A stretch of 64,000 nucleotides of DNA from Celerinatantimonas yamalensis (GCF_046054155.1 NZ_JBEQCT010000002.1:248001-312000); one strand, 5' to 3'. Counted from the stretch's first letter, positions 43,416 through 51,797 are shown. The notes: generated by a model not told the origin, from the sequence alone. Numbers and translations are program-made.

Positions 43416-43544
43416 ATGTCTAGTCACTTTGTACATGCCATCAGAATCTTATCAACTTCTATTTTTTTGAATCCCCCCTTATTTTGCCCAGCCCCATCGG
43501 TGCATACTTATCTGTCTTGTAATCTATCAACGAGGTGGTTATGA
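43416..43544 (+). CDS. Possible 42-residue upstream ORF coupled to the stress protein gene
   Basis: A short frame begins ATGTCTAGTCAC at 43416, 9 bases after an AAGGAAG ribosome-binding site. It ends in TGA that overlaps the ATG of the universal stress protein (ATGA). The predicted peptide (MSSHFVHAIRILSTSIFLN...) is moderately hydrophobic and has no family I know. The good ribosome-binding site and exact start-stop overlap argue for translation, perhaps as a regulatory leader. The size alone could be chance. The rest of the gap 43215-43415 shows nothing. Confidence 0.4.
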   Translation: MSSHFVHAIRILSTSIFLNPPLFCPAPSVHTYLSCNLSTRWL

Positions 43545-43978
43545 CCTATTATCGTCATGCCCTTGTACTCGCCCATGATCAAGTAGACGGCAATATCTTA
43601 CTTCATCACGGCAGTAAAATGGCGCACGCACTCGGCACGAAGATCACTGTCGGACACATTAGCTCTGACTATCGAGAACTGCAGTATCTCAATGATAACA
43701 CGGTGTTATCAAAGCAATCGCACCACGTTATTGAAGCCAAACAAATGCTCGCAGAACTGGCTAAATCGATCGATTTTCCAGAAGGCGGCGGTATCGAGGA
43801 GCTCGTCAGCATCACGCGTTTTAAAGATATCGAAACGCTGATTGAAGAGCGGCAAATTGATCTACTGATTGTGGGTCATAAAAATCGCTTGTTTGGCGTC
43901 ATGTCATCTTATTCGTTTGAGTTTATCAATCGCATTCTGATTGATGTACTTGTGCAACATATCCCTAATGAAAACTAA
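43541..43978 (+). CDS. Universal stress protein (UspA family)
   Basis: A 145-residue USP fold protein: YYRHALVLAHDQVDGNILLHHGSKMAHALGTKITVGHI at the start, then a helical middle and RQIDLLIVGHKNRLFGVMSSYSFEFINRILIDVLV at the end. The G-2x-G-9x-G(S/T) nucleotide motif of ATP-binding members is not clear (GHKNRLFGVMSSYS), so it is nearer the non-ATP-binding UspA/UspC type. The ATG at 43541 follows CGAGG. A GTG two codons earlier is a poorer choice. It precedes a second-type enolase gene by 167 bases. Confidence 0.9.
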   Translation: MTYYRHALVLAHDQVDGNILLHHGSKMAHALGTKITVGHISSDYRELQYLNDNTVLSKQSHHVIEAKQMLAELAKSIDFPEGGGIEELVSITRFKDIETLIEERQIDLLIVGHKNRLFGVMSSYSFEFINRILIDVLVQHIPNEN

Positions 43979-44145
43979 CATGATTTATGTGTAACAGGGT
44001 TTTACATCAGACCGTAAACGGTGATTATCTTGATAATCAAACACCGCTCGCGGGCAGAAAAACCTATCAGAGAGTCCAAAGGATCTGATCAATACACTGA
44101 TCGACCTGTAGCTCTTATTTATTCATTATTGATTTTGGAGATTTT

Positions 44146-45435
44146 ATGCAAACTCAAATTAAAACCATCTGCGCTCGAGAAATCCTTGACTCACGCGGTA
44201 ATCCAACCGTTGAAGTCGATATTTGGGATGAAGCGGGTCGCACCGCCCGGGCATCAGTCCCATCAGGCGCCAGCACAGGGTCTCGCGAAGCGGTTGAATA
44301 TCGAGATGGTGACCCGAATCGTTATGGTGGTAAAGGGGTACTTAAAGCCGTCGAACATGTCAATACCATTATCCAACCTGCGCTGATTGGTATTGATGCC
44401 CGCAAGCAGCGTTTAATTGATAACATCATGATTGAGCTGGATGGTACTGAAAATAAATCGAAATTAGGGGCGAATGCAATTTTAGGCGTGTCGTTGGCGT
44501 GTGCGCGACTGGCAGCCTACCAGTCAGACCTTCCACTGTATCGTTACCTCGGTGGTGTGGGCGCAAATCTCATGCCAGTACCGTGCATGAACATCATCAA
44601 TGGTGGTGTTCATGCACGCTGGCAAGGCGCTGATTTTCAAGAATATATGATAGCGCCTTGGGGTGCAAAAACGATTCGAGAAGCCGTGCAATGGGGCAGT
44701 GAAGTCTACCAATCACTGCGTCTTGTGCTTAAAGAAGAAGGTCTATCCACTGGTGTCGGTGATGAAGGTGGTTTTGCACCTCATGTCAAATCAAATCGTC
44801 AACCGCTTGAGCTGATTGTCAAAGCTATTGAAAATGCAGGATTTAAACCCGGCGAAGATGTCGCCATCTGTATTGATCCGGCGTCTAGTGAGTTTTATAA
44901 AGATGGGATCTATACGCTGCACAGTGAAGACAGTCAGTTGAATGCTGAACAATTAAGCGATTATTACAGCCGCCTGATTGATGATTTTCCACTCGTATTG
45001 ATAGAAGATGGATTAGCTGAAGATGATTGGAGCGGCTGGAAAGTGCTGCACCAAAAACTAGCGGGCCGAGTCGAACTAGTCGGCGACGATCTGTTTGTCA
45101 CAAACATCAAATACATTCAGCGCGGTATTGATGAAAATCTTGCTAACTCGGCATTAATTAAACTCAACCAAATCGGCACGCTATCAGAAACTATCGATGC
45201 GGTAAATCTTTGCCATCAAAACCATTGGGGAACATTTATTTCACACCGTAGCGGCGAAACCATCGACAGCTTTATCGCCGATATGACAGTCGCACTGCGT
45301 GCTGGCCACCTCAAAACTGGGGCACCTTGTCGCGGTGAACGGATTGAAAAATACAATCAACTGATGCGTATTGAACAAGAATTAGGCCAAAGCGCCGTCT
45401 TCGCCGGTAAACAAGCTTTCATTGGCAATGCGTAA
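44146..45435 (+). CDS. eno: Enolase (phosphopyruvate hydratase), probably a second copy
   Basis: A 429-residue enolase converting 2-phosphoglycerate to phosphoenolpyruvate. All catalytic and magnesium residues can be placed: H156, E166 (QEY), E207 (GDEGG), D244, E287, D314, K339 (IKLNQIG) and H367 (SHRSGET). It is nonetheless divergent from the usual gammaproteobacterial form: NGGVHARWQGADFQEYMIAPWG stands where E. coli has NGGEHADNNVDIQEFM. It is also not next to pyrG, the normal neighbour. I infer a second enolase. It lies behind a stress protein gene. Its last 54 bases overlap the end of thiQ on the other strand. Confidence 0.94.
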   Translation: MQTQIKTICAREILDSRGNPTVEVDIWDEAGRTARASVPSGASTGSREAVEYRDGDPNRYGGKGVLKAVEHVNTIIQPALIGIDARKQRLIDNIMIELDGTENKSKLGANAILGVSLACARLAAYQSDLPLYRYLGGVGANLMPVPCMNIINGGVHARWQGADFQEYMIAPWGAKTIREAVQWGSEVYQSLRLVLKEEGLSTGVGDEGGFAPHVKSNRQPLELIVKAIENAGFKPGEDVAICIDPASSEFYKDGIYTLHSEDSQLNAEQLSDYYSRLIDDFPLVLIEDGLAEDDWSGWKVLHQKLAGRVELVGDDLFVTNIKYIQRGIDENLANSALIKLNQIGTLSETIDAVNLCHQNHWGTFISHRSGETIDSFIADMTVALRAGHLKTGAPCRGERIEKYNQLMRIEQELGQSAVFAGKQAFIGNA

Positions 45436-46119
45436 GTAATGCGCCACCTGTTCATTCGCCGGATGAGTTTGTAATTCGGCGGGTGAACATTGCTGCACCA
45501 CTTGGCCTTGGTCAATAAAGGCGACACTCTCGGCAATTGCTCGGGCATCGCTCAGTTGATGAGTCACCAGCAAGACAGCTAATTGATGTTGCCGTGCTAA
45601 TTGCTGCACTAGTTTTAAACCGTCGTAGCGCAATACTGGGTCGAGAGCACTAAATGGTTCATCTAACAATAATATCGGCCGCTGGCGTAGCAATGCGCGC
45701 GCTAGCGCCGCTCGTTGGATCTGCCCACCAGAGAGATCAGCGGCCCGCCTGTCTAACAAGTCAGCAATACCCAGTTGCTGTGCCACTTGATGCAAATGTC
45801 CTTGCTGTGCCTTATTTAGCTTTAAAGAGCCATCCAGACCCAGTGCCAAATTCTGCCGAATACTTAGATGATCAAACAGGTTATGCGATTGAAATAAGCT
45901 ACTCACTGGACGCTCAGCGATAGATTGCTCTAACATTGACTGACCATTCCATGACACGTGACCCGTTGCTTTAACAAACCCGGCAATCATAGCTAAAAGC
46001 GTTGATTTACCACAGCCACTTTGCCCAAGCAATGCCACAACTTCACCGCGCTGAGCGCGTAAATTATAACAAAATTGTTGTGAACCACGGCTAAATGTTA
46101 GCGCCTTCACCTCTAACAT
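45382..46119 (-). CDS. thiQ: Thiamine ABC transporter ATP-binding protein ThiQ
   Basis: A 245-residue ABC ATPase: Walker A GQSGCGKST, Q-loop LFQSHNLFDHLS, signature LSGGQIQRAALARAL, Walker B ILLLDEPFSALDP and H-loop LVTHQLSDA. FQSHNLFDHLSIRQNLALGL is typical of ThiQ. It energises uptake of thiamine and its phosphates with ThiB and ThiP. The start is the ATG at 46119, overlapping the end of thiP by 7 bases. The C-terminus runs 54 bases into the enolase gene on the opposite strand and appears extended by a few residues compared with E. coli ThiQ. Confidence 0.95.
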   Translation of the reverse strand: MLEVKALTFSRGSQQFCYNLRAQRGEVVALLGQSGCGKSTLLAMIAGFVKATGHVSWNGQSMLEQSIAERPVSSLFQSHNLFDHLSIRQNLALGLDGSLKLNKAQQGHLHQVAQQLGIADLLDRRAADLSGGQIQRAALARALLRQRPILLLDEPFSALDPVLRYDGLKLVQQLARQHQLAVLLVTHQLSDARAIAESVAFIDQGQVVQQCSPAELQTHPANEQVAHYLRIANESLFTGEDGALA

Positions 46120-47702
46120 ACTGTTCTCATTTTTTCTCCGAGACGCCTCATCACTACAAAGATAGCAATGCATAACAGCAATAACCACAAACCACTCATA
46201 CTCGCCGAGGCAAATTGATAGTGTCCAAGCTGCTGATAGATAAGTAATGGGAGTGTAAGCAGATCAACATCACCTAACAATGCCACCACGCCCATATCTC
46301 CCAAAGAAAGTACCAAGGCAAACGCACTGGCAAGTGCAATTGGACGGGCTAAAACCGGCAGATAAACCACCCGCCACGCTTGATAAGGTGTCAATGCCAG
46401 CTCATTTAATAAGTGGCGGTAATTATCGTCTAACTGCCACAGCGCCGGTTGCAAAAAGCGACTGGCAAAGGGTAACGCCATCATCGCATTCACCAATGCC
46501 ACCAACGGCCACAAGTAGCCCTGATAACCGCGCTGCCACATCCAAAAAAAAAGTCCGGTAGATACCACCATCGGTGGTACAAATAACAAAGCGGATGCCC
46601 AAAATGAGCTTAATCCCGCCAACCATTTTAGCCGCGCATTGTGCCAGCTTTGCCGCAATAACCAACTCAATGCCGACAGCATGACCACACAACATAACCA
46701 GCTAAGTCCAGCAATGACCAAACTGGTGGTGGTTGCTTGAGCTAATGCGCTCCATGCAATGTAGCGCCAATGAAAGGGCCATAACGCCGTGAATATGCCC
46801 ATAATCACCGATAGAAAAAAACCGCCGCCTACCAGCAACGATCCCCGCATCAATTGGCGCATAGGATAACCGATAGAAGGGCGATAATTGTTTACCGAAC
46901 TTGGTGGCGTTGATGCGCTACGACGGCTGAAGATGCCACTTAAACCTAGCGCAATCACCAGCTGTAATAGTGCACATGCGAGCGCAAATGCAGGCTCAAA
47001 ATCATATTTTAGCGCTTGATAAATGGCAACTTCTAAGGTGGTATAAGCGGGGCCCCCACCCAAGGCTAAGACAATGGTAAAACTGCCAAAACATAATAAA
47101 AAGACCACAACAAATGAATTGAGCAGTGCTGCACGCAGCAATGGCCACTCGAGGTAACGCCAGCGTTGCCAACTACTCATGCCTAATTGCTGGGCTTGTT
47201 GCCATTGCGTTACAGCGATCCCTTGCCATAACAGATAACTATGGCGAATAAATAGCGGAATATTTAAAAACAGATGTGCGGCAAAAATGCCGCTTAACCC
47301 ATAAATGCTTAAATGCTGGCCTAAAAGCCGCGACCAAATGCCATTATGACCAAAGGCACCGACCACGCCCAGTACCACTAGAATCACGGGTGCAACAAAG
47401 CAAACGCTTGCTAAATCGAGCCACCAATGCGTACCTGTCGCTTTAAGATAGAATAAACAGCGCCCTAACCACGTCCCGATGAGCAATGACAAACTTGCAG
47501 ATATCAGTGCTTGATAGCTACTAAACCAGAGAATATGCCATAAATAAGGATCGCTAAATTGCGCAAGCTGAATACCATCCCCAGCTTGCCAAAGTCCCCA
47601 AACAGCGAGGACTAAGGTCAGTGAAATCAGGCCGCCACCCACGAGGATGGCAAGCCCACTAAAAATTATTGACTGACTGCGTCGCGCCACTGTCGAACCC
47701 AA
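46113..47702 (-). CDS. thiP: Thiamine ABC transporter permease ThiP
   Basis: A 529-residue, twelve-segment permease made of two fused binding-protein-dependent transport domains. Each half carries an EAA loop (AQQLGMSSWQRWRYLEWPLLRAAL and NELALTPYQAWRVVYLPVLARPI). This fused form is characteristic of ThiP and iron-type permeases. It overlaps thiB by 37 bases if the ATG at 47702 is used. A GTG at 47690 (VARRSQSIIF) matches the start of E. coli ThiP better and is a good alternative. It lies between thiB and thiQ in one minus-strand operon. Confidence 0.95.
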   Translation of the reverse strand: MGSTVARRSQSIIFSGLAILVGGGLISLTLVLAVWGLWQAGDGIQLAQFSDPYLWHILWFSSYQALISASLSLLIGTWLGRCLFYLKATGTHWWLDLASVCFVAPVILVVLGVVGAFGHNGIWSRLLGQHLSIYGLSGIFAAHLFLNIPLFIRHSYLLWQGIAVTQWQQAQQLGMSSWQRWRYLEWPLLRAALLNSFVVVFLLCFGSFTIVLALGGGPAYTTLEVAIYQALKYDFEPAFALACALLQLVIALGLSGIFSRRSASTPPSSVNNYRPSIGYPMRQLMRGSLLVGGGFFLSVIMGIFTALWPFHWRYIAWSALAQATTTSLVIAGLSWLCCVVMLSALSWLLRQSWHNARLKWLAGLSSFWASALLFVPPMVVSTGLFFWMWQRGYQGYLWPLVALVNAMMALPFASRFLQPALWQLDDNYRHLLNELALTPYQAWRVVYLPVLARPIALASAFALVLSLGDMGVVALLGDVDLLTLPLLIYQQLGHYQFASASMSGLWLLLLCIAIFVVMRRLGEKMRTVC

Positions 47703-48661
47703 GCTTGGCGATGAGCAGCAACTTCAGCGGGCGCTATCATCAGTGGATGAGGATGAACAATCTGGGCAAAAGGTTTGGGTAATGGCACATCATTGCGCAC
47801 TGGCAGCATCCAGTTATTAAGTGCAATGACGCGCTGCGCCTTAGGCGTGATGAGAAACGCTAAGAACTGCCGAGCCAGCTTCACATGTCTCGCATACGCG
47901 CCAATCGCCGCCACCTCAATCTGCTGATAGTTGCCCTCTTTAAAGGCAGCTGCTTTAAAGTGATTATTATGTTCTTCTATCTCATGATAAGCAGAATCGG
48001 TGGTGTAACTAAGCACCATGTCGGCTTCGCCTTTGAGAAACATGCCATAAGCATCATCCCAGCTTTTGGTGACAGTAACGGTTTTTTCTTTCAGTTTTTT
48101 CCAAGCACTCGGCGCTTGGTCACCATAAACCGCTTTTACCCAAAGTAACAACCCAAGTCCGGGGGTACTGGTGCGGGGGTCTTCATAAATAATTGTACCT
48201 GGAAATTGTTCCACTAACTGGTGCATCGATGTGGGTGGATTCTTGAGCTTATTTTCATTATAGACAAACGCAAACTGCCCGCGATCGTAGGGTATAAAAT
48301 CACGGTTATGCCAAGGTCCTGGAACATGCAGCATTTGGGTATTGAGCAAATGAGGTTGCACGAGTTTGAGCCTTTTTGCTTCAGGCATTAAGTTGGTATC
48401 CAACCCAACAACCACATCTGCTCGGCTATGTTGACCTTCCAAACGTAAGCGATTGAGTAATGCCACTCCATCATCTGAACCCACCCACTTCAAGGTACAA
48501 TGGCAGTCCTTCTCAAACATTTTAGTTAATTTAGGACCAGGCCCCCACTTAGAGGTAAATGAGGAATAGGTATATACTGTCAATTCGCTCTGAGCGGCCT
48601 GCACCTCGCTGCAAAACACAAGCACCGATAAGATGCCCCATAGCCAAAGCATTCTTTTCAT
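47666..48661 (-). CDS. thiB: Thiamine-binding periplasmic protein ThiB
   Basis: A 331-residue binding protein with a signal peptide (about 1-22, ending EVQAAQ). SELTVYTYSSFTSKWGPGPKLTKMFEKDCHC, DVVVGLDTNLM, YEDPRTSTPGLGLLLWVKAVYGD and VLSYTTDSAYHEIEE are the marks of ThiB/TbpA. It captures thiamine, thiamine monophosphate and diphosphate. It is first in thiBPQ. A GGAAG site precedes the ATG. Only 39 bases separate it from the divergent thiamine kinase gene. That is too short for a TPP riboswitch, so control by thiamine is not evident here. Confidence 0.95.
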   Translation of the reverse strand: MKRMLWLWGILSVLVFCSEVQAAQSELTVYTYSSFTSKWGPGPKLTKMFEKDCHCTLKWVGSDDGVALLNRLRLEGQHSRADVVVGLDTNLMPEAKRLKLVQPHLLNTQMLHVPGPWHNRDFIPYDRGQFAFVYNENKLKNPPTSMHQLVEQFPGTIIYEDPRTSTPGLGLLLWVKAVYGDQAPSAWKKLKEKTVTVTKSWDDAYGMFLKGEADMVLSYTTDSAYHEIEEHNNHFKAAAFKEGNYQQIEVAAIGAYARHVKLARQFLAFLITPKAQRVIALNNWMLPVRNDVPLPKPFAQIVHPHPLMIAPAEVAAHRQAWVRQWRDAVSQ

Positions 48662-48700
48662 TTTAAACTTCCGTGATTATCAATCAGTTATATTACAGAG

Positions 48701-49540
48701 ATGTCTCATACATCACCGTCATTTTTAAATCAGTTAAGCCCCTGCGGGCAACGCTGGTTACACCAACAACTAGGCCCTATCCAGCATTCTCGACAGCTTG
48801 ATGGGGGGCATCACTGCATTTGGTGGTGCCAAAGTAAACGGGGCGAATTCATCGTTCGAAAACCACACTGCCCCGAACGCTATGGCACTGATTATCAACG
48901 TGAACAGCAAATATTACAAGCATTACACGGGGCAAGCTGGGCAATCAATGGTCAGTTTTTATCCATACAAGAGCCCTGGCTCATCTATCCCTTTATCAAA
49001 GGCCCCACTTTACATGCAGCGAGTTTGATCCAGTCACCCATGTTATTTACCCAACTGATAGCCATGTTAACGACGCTAAAAAGCTTGCCTATTCCCGCAC
49101 AAAAAAGTTATCAGAGACCCATGCGGGATTATTTACACCATTATTTAGCTTTAGCAACCTGTGCCCCGATGCCAGCATTACAACAAGCGAGCCTTTGGTT
49201 GAAGAGCTTTCCAAAACCGACCAACTTAGTGCTCAATCATCATGACTTAAGTGCTGTCAATTTGATAGTGACTCCTCAGAATAAGCTCGTCTCTTTAGAC
49301 TGGGAGTATGCAGCATTGAGCGACCAAGGTTGGGATGAAGCAACCCTCGCCGAATCATTTCAGTTGACCTCTGCGCAATTACAGCAACTGCATTTACTGG
49401 CAGATATCAGTGCCGAACGTTTCCAATATTATCGGTTAGCGTCCCAATTACTCGACCTATGCTGGTATAGTCAAACACCATTAGAGCAGGCGCAAATTGA
49501 GGGCTGGCAACGCTGGCTGACACGGATTAAGCAAAGCTAA
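48701..49540 (+). CDS. thiK: Thiamine kinase-like phosphotransferase (ThiK/YcfN)
   Basis: A 279-residue aminoglycoside-phosphotransferase-fold kinase. The N-lobe has RGEFIVRKPHCPERYGTDYQREQQIL. The catalytic loop is LNHHDLSAVNLIV (HxDxxxxN), and the metal-binding LVSLDWEYAALSDQGWDEATLAESF matches the DWEYA segment of ThiK. It would phosphorylate salvaged thiamine to thiamine monophosphate. Divergence from the thiamine transporter operon, with start codons 39 bases apart, supports that role strongly. Overall similarity to E. coli ThiK is modest, so choline or other kinases of this fold are the alternative. Confidence 0.82.
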   Translation: MSHTSPSFLNQLSPCGQRWLHQQLGPIQHSRQLDGGHHCIWWCQSKRGEFIVRKPHCPERYGTDYQREQQILQALHGASWAINGQFLSIQEPWLIYPFIKGPTLHAASLIQSPMLFTQLIAMLTTLKSLPIPAQKSYQRPMRDYLHHYLALATCAPMPALQQASLWLKSFPKPTNLVLNHHDLSAVNLIVTPQNKLVSLDWEYAALSDQGWDEATLAESFQLTSAQLQQLHLLADISAERFQYYRLASQLLDLCWYSQTPLEQAQIEGWQRWLTRIKQS

Positions 49541-49650
49541 CAGCCTGAAAAGTGATAATAACATCACTACTAATTTATGCATCAGTTTGAAAGGCGCTAA
49601 AATATTACGCGCAGTGGCCGCTATAAGTAAGAATTAGGGGGGAGCACAGT

Positions 49651-49995
49651 ATGCAAAATGATTATGGCTACAATCTGGGGGCAGCAAGTTTTGAGTCGGT
49701 GTACCATGCGCGTCAGCGGATCCGCGCCGAAGCACCTGTTAAAAACCTCACTGATTATACTGCGGAACGCCAACAAGCTTCACCAGGGACGAAAATATTT
49801 ACATCGGACGATGTGCCACCCAATCAAAGCGCCGATCAATTACGCCAAGAGCACAACGCCAAGGTTGCCAATAGTAAACAGATCCGCGAAGCGATGGACA
49901 GAACGGTTCATAACAGTGCCACGCATATTCGTAAATACTATGAGATGATGCAAGAGATGGGTGATCGCGGCCAGATATTAATGGCGCGCGCCTAA
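49651..49995 (+). CDS. Hypothetical protein
   Basis: A 114-residue, soluble, charged and probably helical protein (MQNDYGYNLGAASFESVYHARQRI ... HIRKYYEMMQEMGDRGQILMARA). A strong AGGGGGGAG ribosome-binding site lies before the ATG, which makes it a real gene. I do not recognise its family. The C-terminal half could form a coiled coil. It ends 5 bases before the convergent degenerate GGDEF gene. Confidence 0.65.
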   Translation: MQNDYGYNLGAASFESVYHARQRIRAEAPVKNLTDYTAERQQASPGTKIFTSDDVPPNQSADQLRQEHNAKVANSKQIREAMDRTVHNSATHIRKYYEMMQEMGDRGQILMARA

Positions 49996-50000
49996 CTTGC

Positions 50001-50810
50001 TTAGGAACTTATCCAACGGCTAAAACGCCGCTCAATTAATGTATCAACATTATCACCATCTTGAGGATAGAGCGCCCATCCAATGGTTAATCCAATCCCA
50101 TCTGTGGCAACCAACATTTGACGGGCAACCGTTGTCAATTTCTCAGCAATACGAATGGCGCCTTGTTCGTTGACGCCATTCAATAACACCAAGACCTCTT
50201 GTTGGCGGAAGAGCCCGATCAGATCGCTACGACGAAGCTGATGACGTAATTGGCCGGCTAACTGCTCACGACTAACTTGCGTCTTATCTTCTAAGTGCAA
50301 CGCCATGAGCACTAACGGTTCACCATTGTGGGCATTACTCTGCAAAGCTTGAATCAAAAAGCTGCGAAATGTCGGGCAATTCAACAACCCTAATTCATTT
50401 TTCAAAAACAACTGATCACTGGTATCGGCGTTTTGCGTCAAGCAGATTAGTTCTCCACAAAGCAGCTCTTGATTGATTTGCGGCTGATATGCATACGATA
50501 AATCCATGCGAAACCAGCGATCATCATCATGACAAAAATGACAGCACTTCGACTGATGATCACCGCTAACCTGTGCAACTATTTGTTGCACTGCGCCGCG
50601 ACAACTTGCATCTAGCGACTGCAACCAATGGGGCAATAAAGTGCAGCGACAGTTCTCTTCATCACGATAGTTAAACCAAACACGTTGGCTTTGCGGATCG
50701 CAATACCAACGTAGTTCATGTTGTAATGGCCCCATCAACTGCTGACAAACCCATTTCTGCGAAGAAGCTGACATCGACACGCTCGATTGTAATTTTGCTG
50801 CCTTAACCAC
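50001..50810 (-). CDS. Degenerate GGDEF-domain protein
   Basis: A 269-residue protein. The C-terminal 125 residues follow the GGDEF fold (LGLLNCPTFRSFLIQAL, LVLMALHLEDKTQVSRE, LRRSDLIGLFRQQEVLVLLNGVNEQGAIRIAEKLT, IGLTIGWALYPQDGDNVDTLIERR). The active-site GGDEF position reads FRQQEVLVL, and the substrate aspartates are missing, so it should not make cyclic di-GMP. The N-terminal half has six or more cysteines and histidines (CRCTLLPHW, CCHFCHDDD) that could bind metal. The start is a GTG at 50810 with AGG upstream; an ATG at 50774 is the alternative. The role is unknown, possibly as a receptor or scaffold. Confidence 0.7.
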   Translation of the reverse strand: MVKAAKLQSSVSMSASSQKWVCQQLMGPLQHELRWYCDPQSQRVWFNYRDEENCRCTLLPHWLQSLDASCRGAVQQIVAQVSGDHQSKCCHFCHDDDRWFRMDLSYAYQPQINQELLCGELICLTQNADTSDQLFLKNELGLLNCPTFRSFLIQALQSNAHNGEPLVLMALHLEDKTQVSREQLAGQLRHQLRRSDLIGLFRQQEVLVLLNGVNEQGAIRIAEKLTTVARQMLVATDGIGLTIGWALYPQDGDNVDTLIERRFSRWISS

Positions 50811-50834
50811 AATTTAACCTATTAACTGAACAGA

Positions 50835-51710
50835 TTAAATCAACTCTAACTGCTGCATTGCTTGTTCAATACGACGCTTGGTTTCATCAGCCAATTCCAC
50901 AATCGGCAAACGACACTGGGCACTGCATAAGTTTAACAAGGATGCCGCATATTTCACACCGGCAGGGCTTGGTTCAATGAACATTGCCTGATGCAACGGC
51001 ATTAATCGATCTTGCAGCGCAACGGCTTGCTCCCACCGTCCGTCTAAACACGCTTGTTGCATTTGTGCGCACAGCTTAGGCGCAATATTAGCGGTGACAG
51101 AAATACACCCTTGTCCACCACTAATATTATAAGCAACCGCAGTCGCATCTTCACCGCTCAACCAGAAAAAATCAGCACTGTCGATAAGTTGACGCTCAAT
51201 CCATGGCCGCGCGAGGTCGCCTGTTGCATCTTTCACCCCACAGATACGCGGCAATTTGGCAAGTTCAGCCATCGTTTGTGGTTCGATATTCACTACGGCG
51301 CGAGGTGGAATGTTATACAAAATAACGGGTCTGGTCGCCGCATCATTGATCGCGCTGAAGTGCGCCAATAAGCCACGTTGATTGGGACGATTATAGTAAC
51401 CAGCTACATGCAATGTTCCATCGGCCCCTACTTCTTCGGCATGTTGGGTATACTCAATCGCTTCAACAACATTATTCGAGCCTGCACCCGCTATCACTGG
51501 AATACGGCCTGCGACTTGATCAACGACTGCCTTGATAATAGCAACGTGCTCATCGTGCGTTAACGTCGGACTTTCACCCGTTGTGCCAACAGGAACTATT
51601 GCATGTGTTCCCTGCTCAACATGCCAATCGATAATACTTCGTAATGCGGTGTAATCTACTTCCCCTTCATAAAATGGGGTGATCAACGCAACAATTGATC
51701 CTCTGAACAT
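50835..51710 (-). CDS. dapA: 4-hydroxy-tetrahydrodipicolinate synthase DapA
   Basis: A 291-residue lyase of the lysine/diaminopimelate pathway that condenses pyruvate with aspartate semialdehyde. The Schiff-base lysine is K160 (GVKDATGDLARP). VGTTGES (41-47), Y105-Y106 and Y132, and the substrate arginine R137 are in place. The wording of the sequence (IPPRAVVNI, KDATGDLARP, LSGEDATA, GCISVTANIAPKLCA, LQDRLMPLHQAMFIEPSPAGVKYA) is that of alphaproteobacterial DapA rather than the usual gammaproteobacterial one. AGYYNRP replaces the normal TPYYNKP. It is not next to bamC. The ATG at 51710 follows GGAG. A terminator hairpin lies 24 bases upstream. Confidence 0.93.
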   Translation of the reverse strand: MFRGSIVALITPFYEGEVDYTALRSIIDWHVEQGTHAIVPVGTTGESPTLTHDEHVAIIKAVVDQVAGRIPVIAGAGSNNVVEAIEYTQHAEEVGADGTLHVAGYYNRPNQRGLLAHFSAINDAATRPVILYNIPPRAVVNIEPQTMAELAKLPRICGVKDATGDLARPWIERQLIDSADFFWLSGEDATAVAYNISGGQGCISVTANIAPKLCAQMQQACLDGRWEQAVALQDRLMPLHQAMFIEPSPAGVKYAASLLNLCSAQCRLPIVELADETKRRIEQAMQQLELI

Positions 51711-51733
51711 GCCAACTCCATCATCTCTGTCAT

Positions 51734-51771
51734 AAAAAAACCCGGTTGCAATAAACATCGCTAACCGGGTT
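51734..51771 (-). terminator. Attenuator-like intrinsic terminator in the dapA leader
   Basis: On the minus strand AACCCGGTT pairs with AACCGGGTT (9 bp, 15-base loop), followed directly by TTTTTT. It ends 24 bases before the dapA start codon and points into that gene. No complete gene lies upstream on this strand before the divergent rsmC. It must therefore act on the dapA leader itself or end a short separate RNA. Confidence 0.8.
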
Positions 51772-51797
51772 GAAACTGAACGCCTGGTCAACGCGAG

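Noticed and set aside
44521..44660. Loss of a catalytic residue in the enolase (GGVHA instead of GGEHA)
   Set aside because: That position varies among enolases (Ser in yeast). The catalytic histidine and the glutamate in QEY are both present.
45357..45548. Minus-strand open frame across the eno/thiQ junction
   Set aside because: It is a shadow frame; the overlap is already explained by the two real genes.
48662..48700. TPP riboswitch for thiBPQ
   Set aside because: The gap is only 39 bases and contains no thi-box-like sequence.
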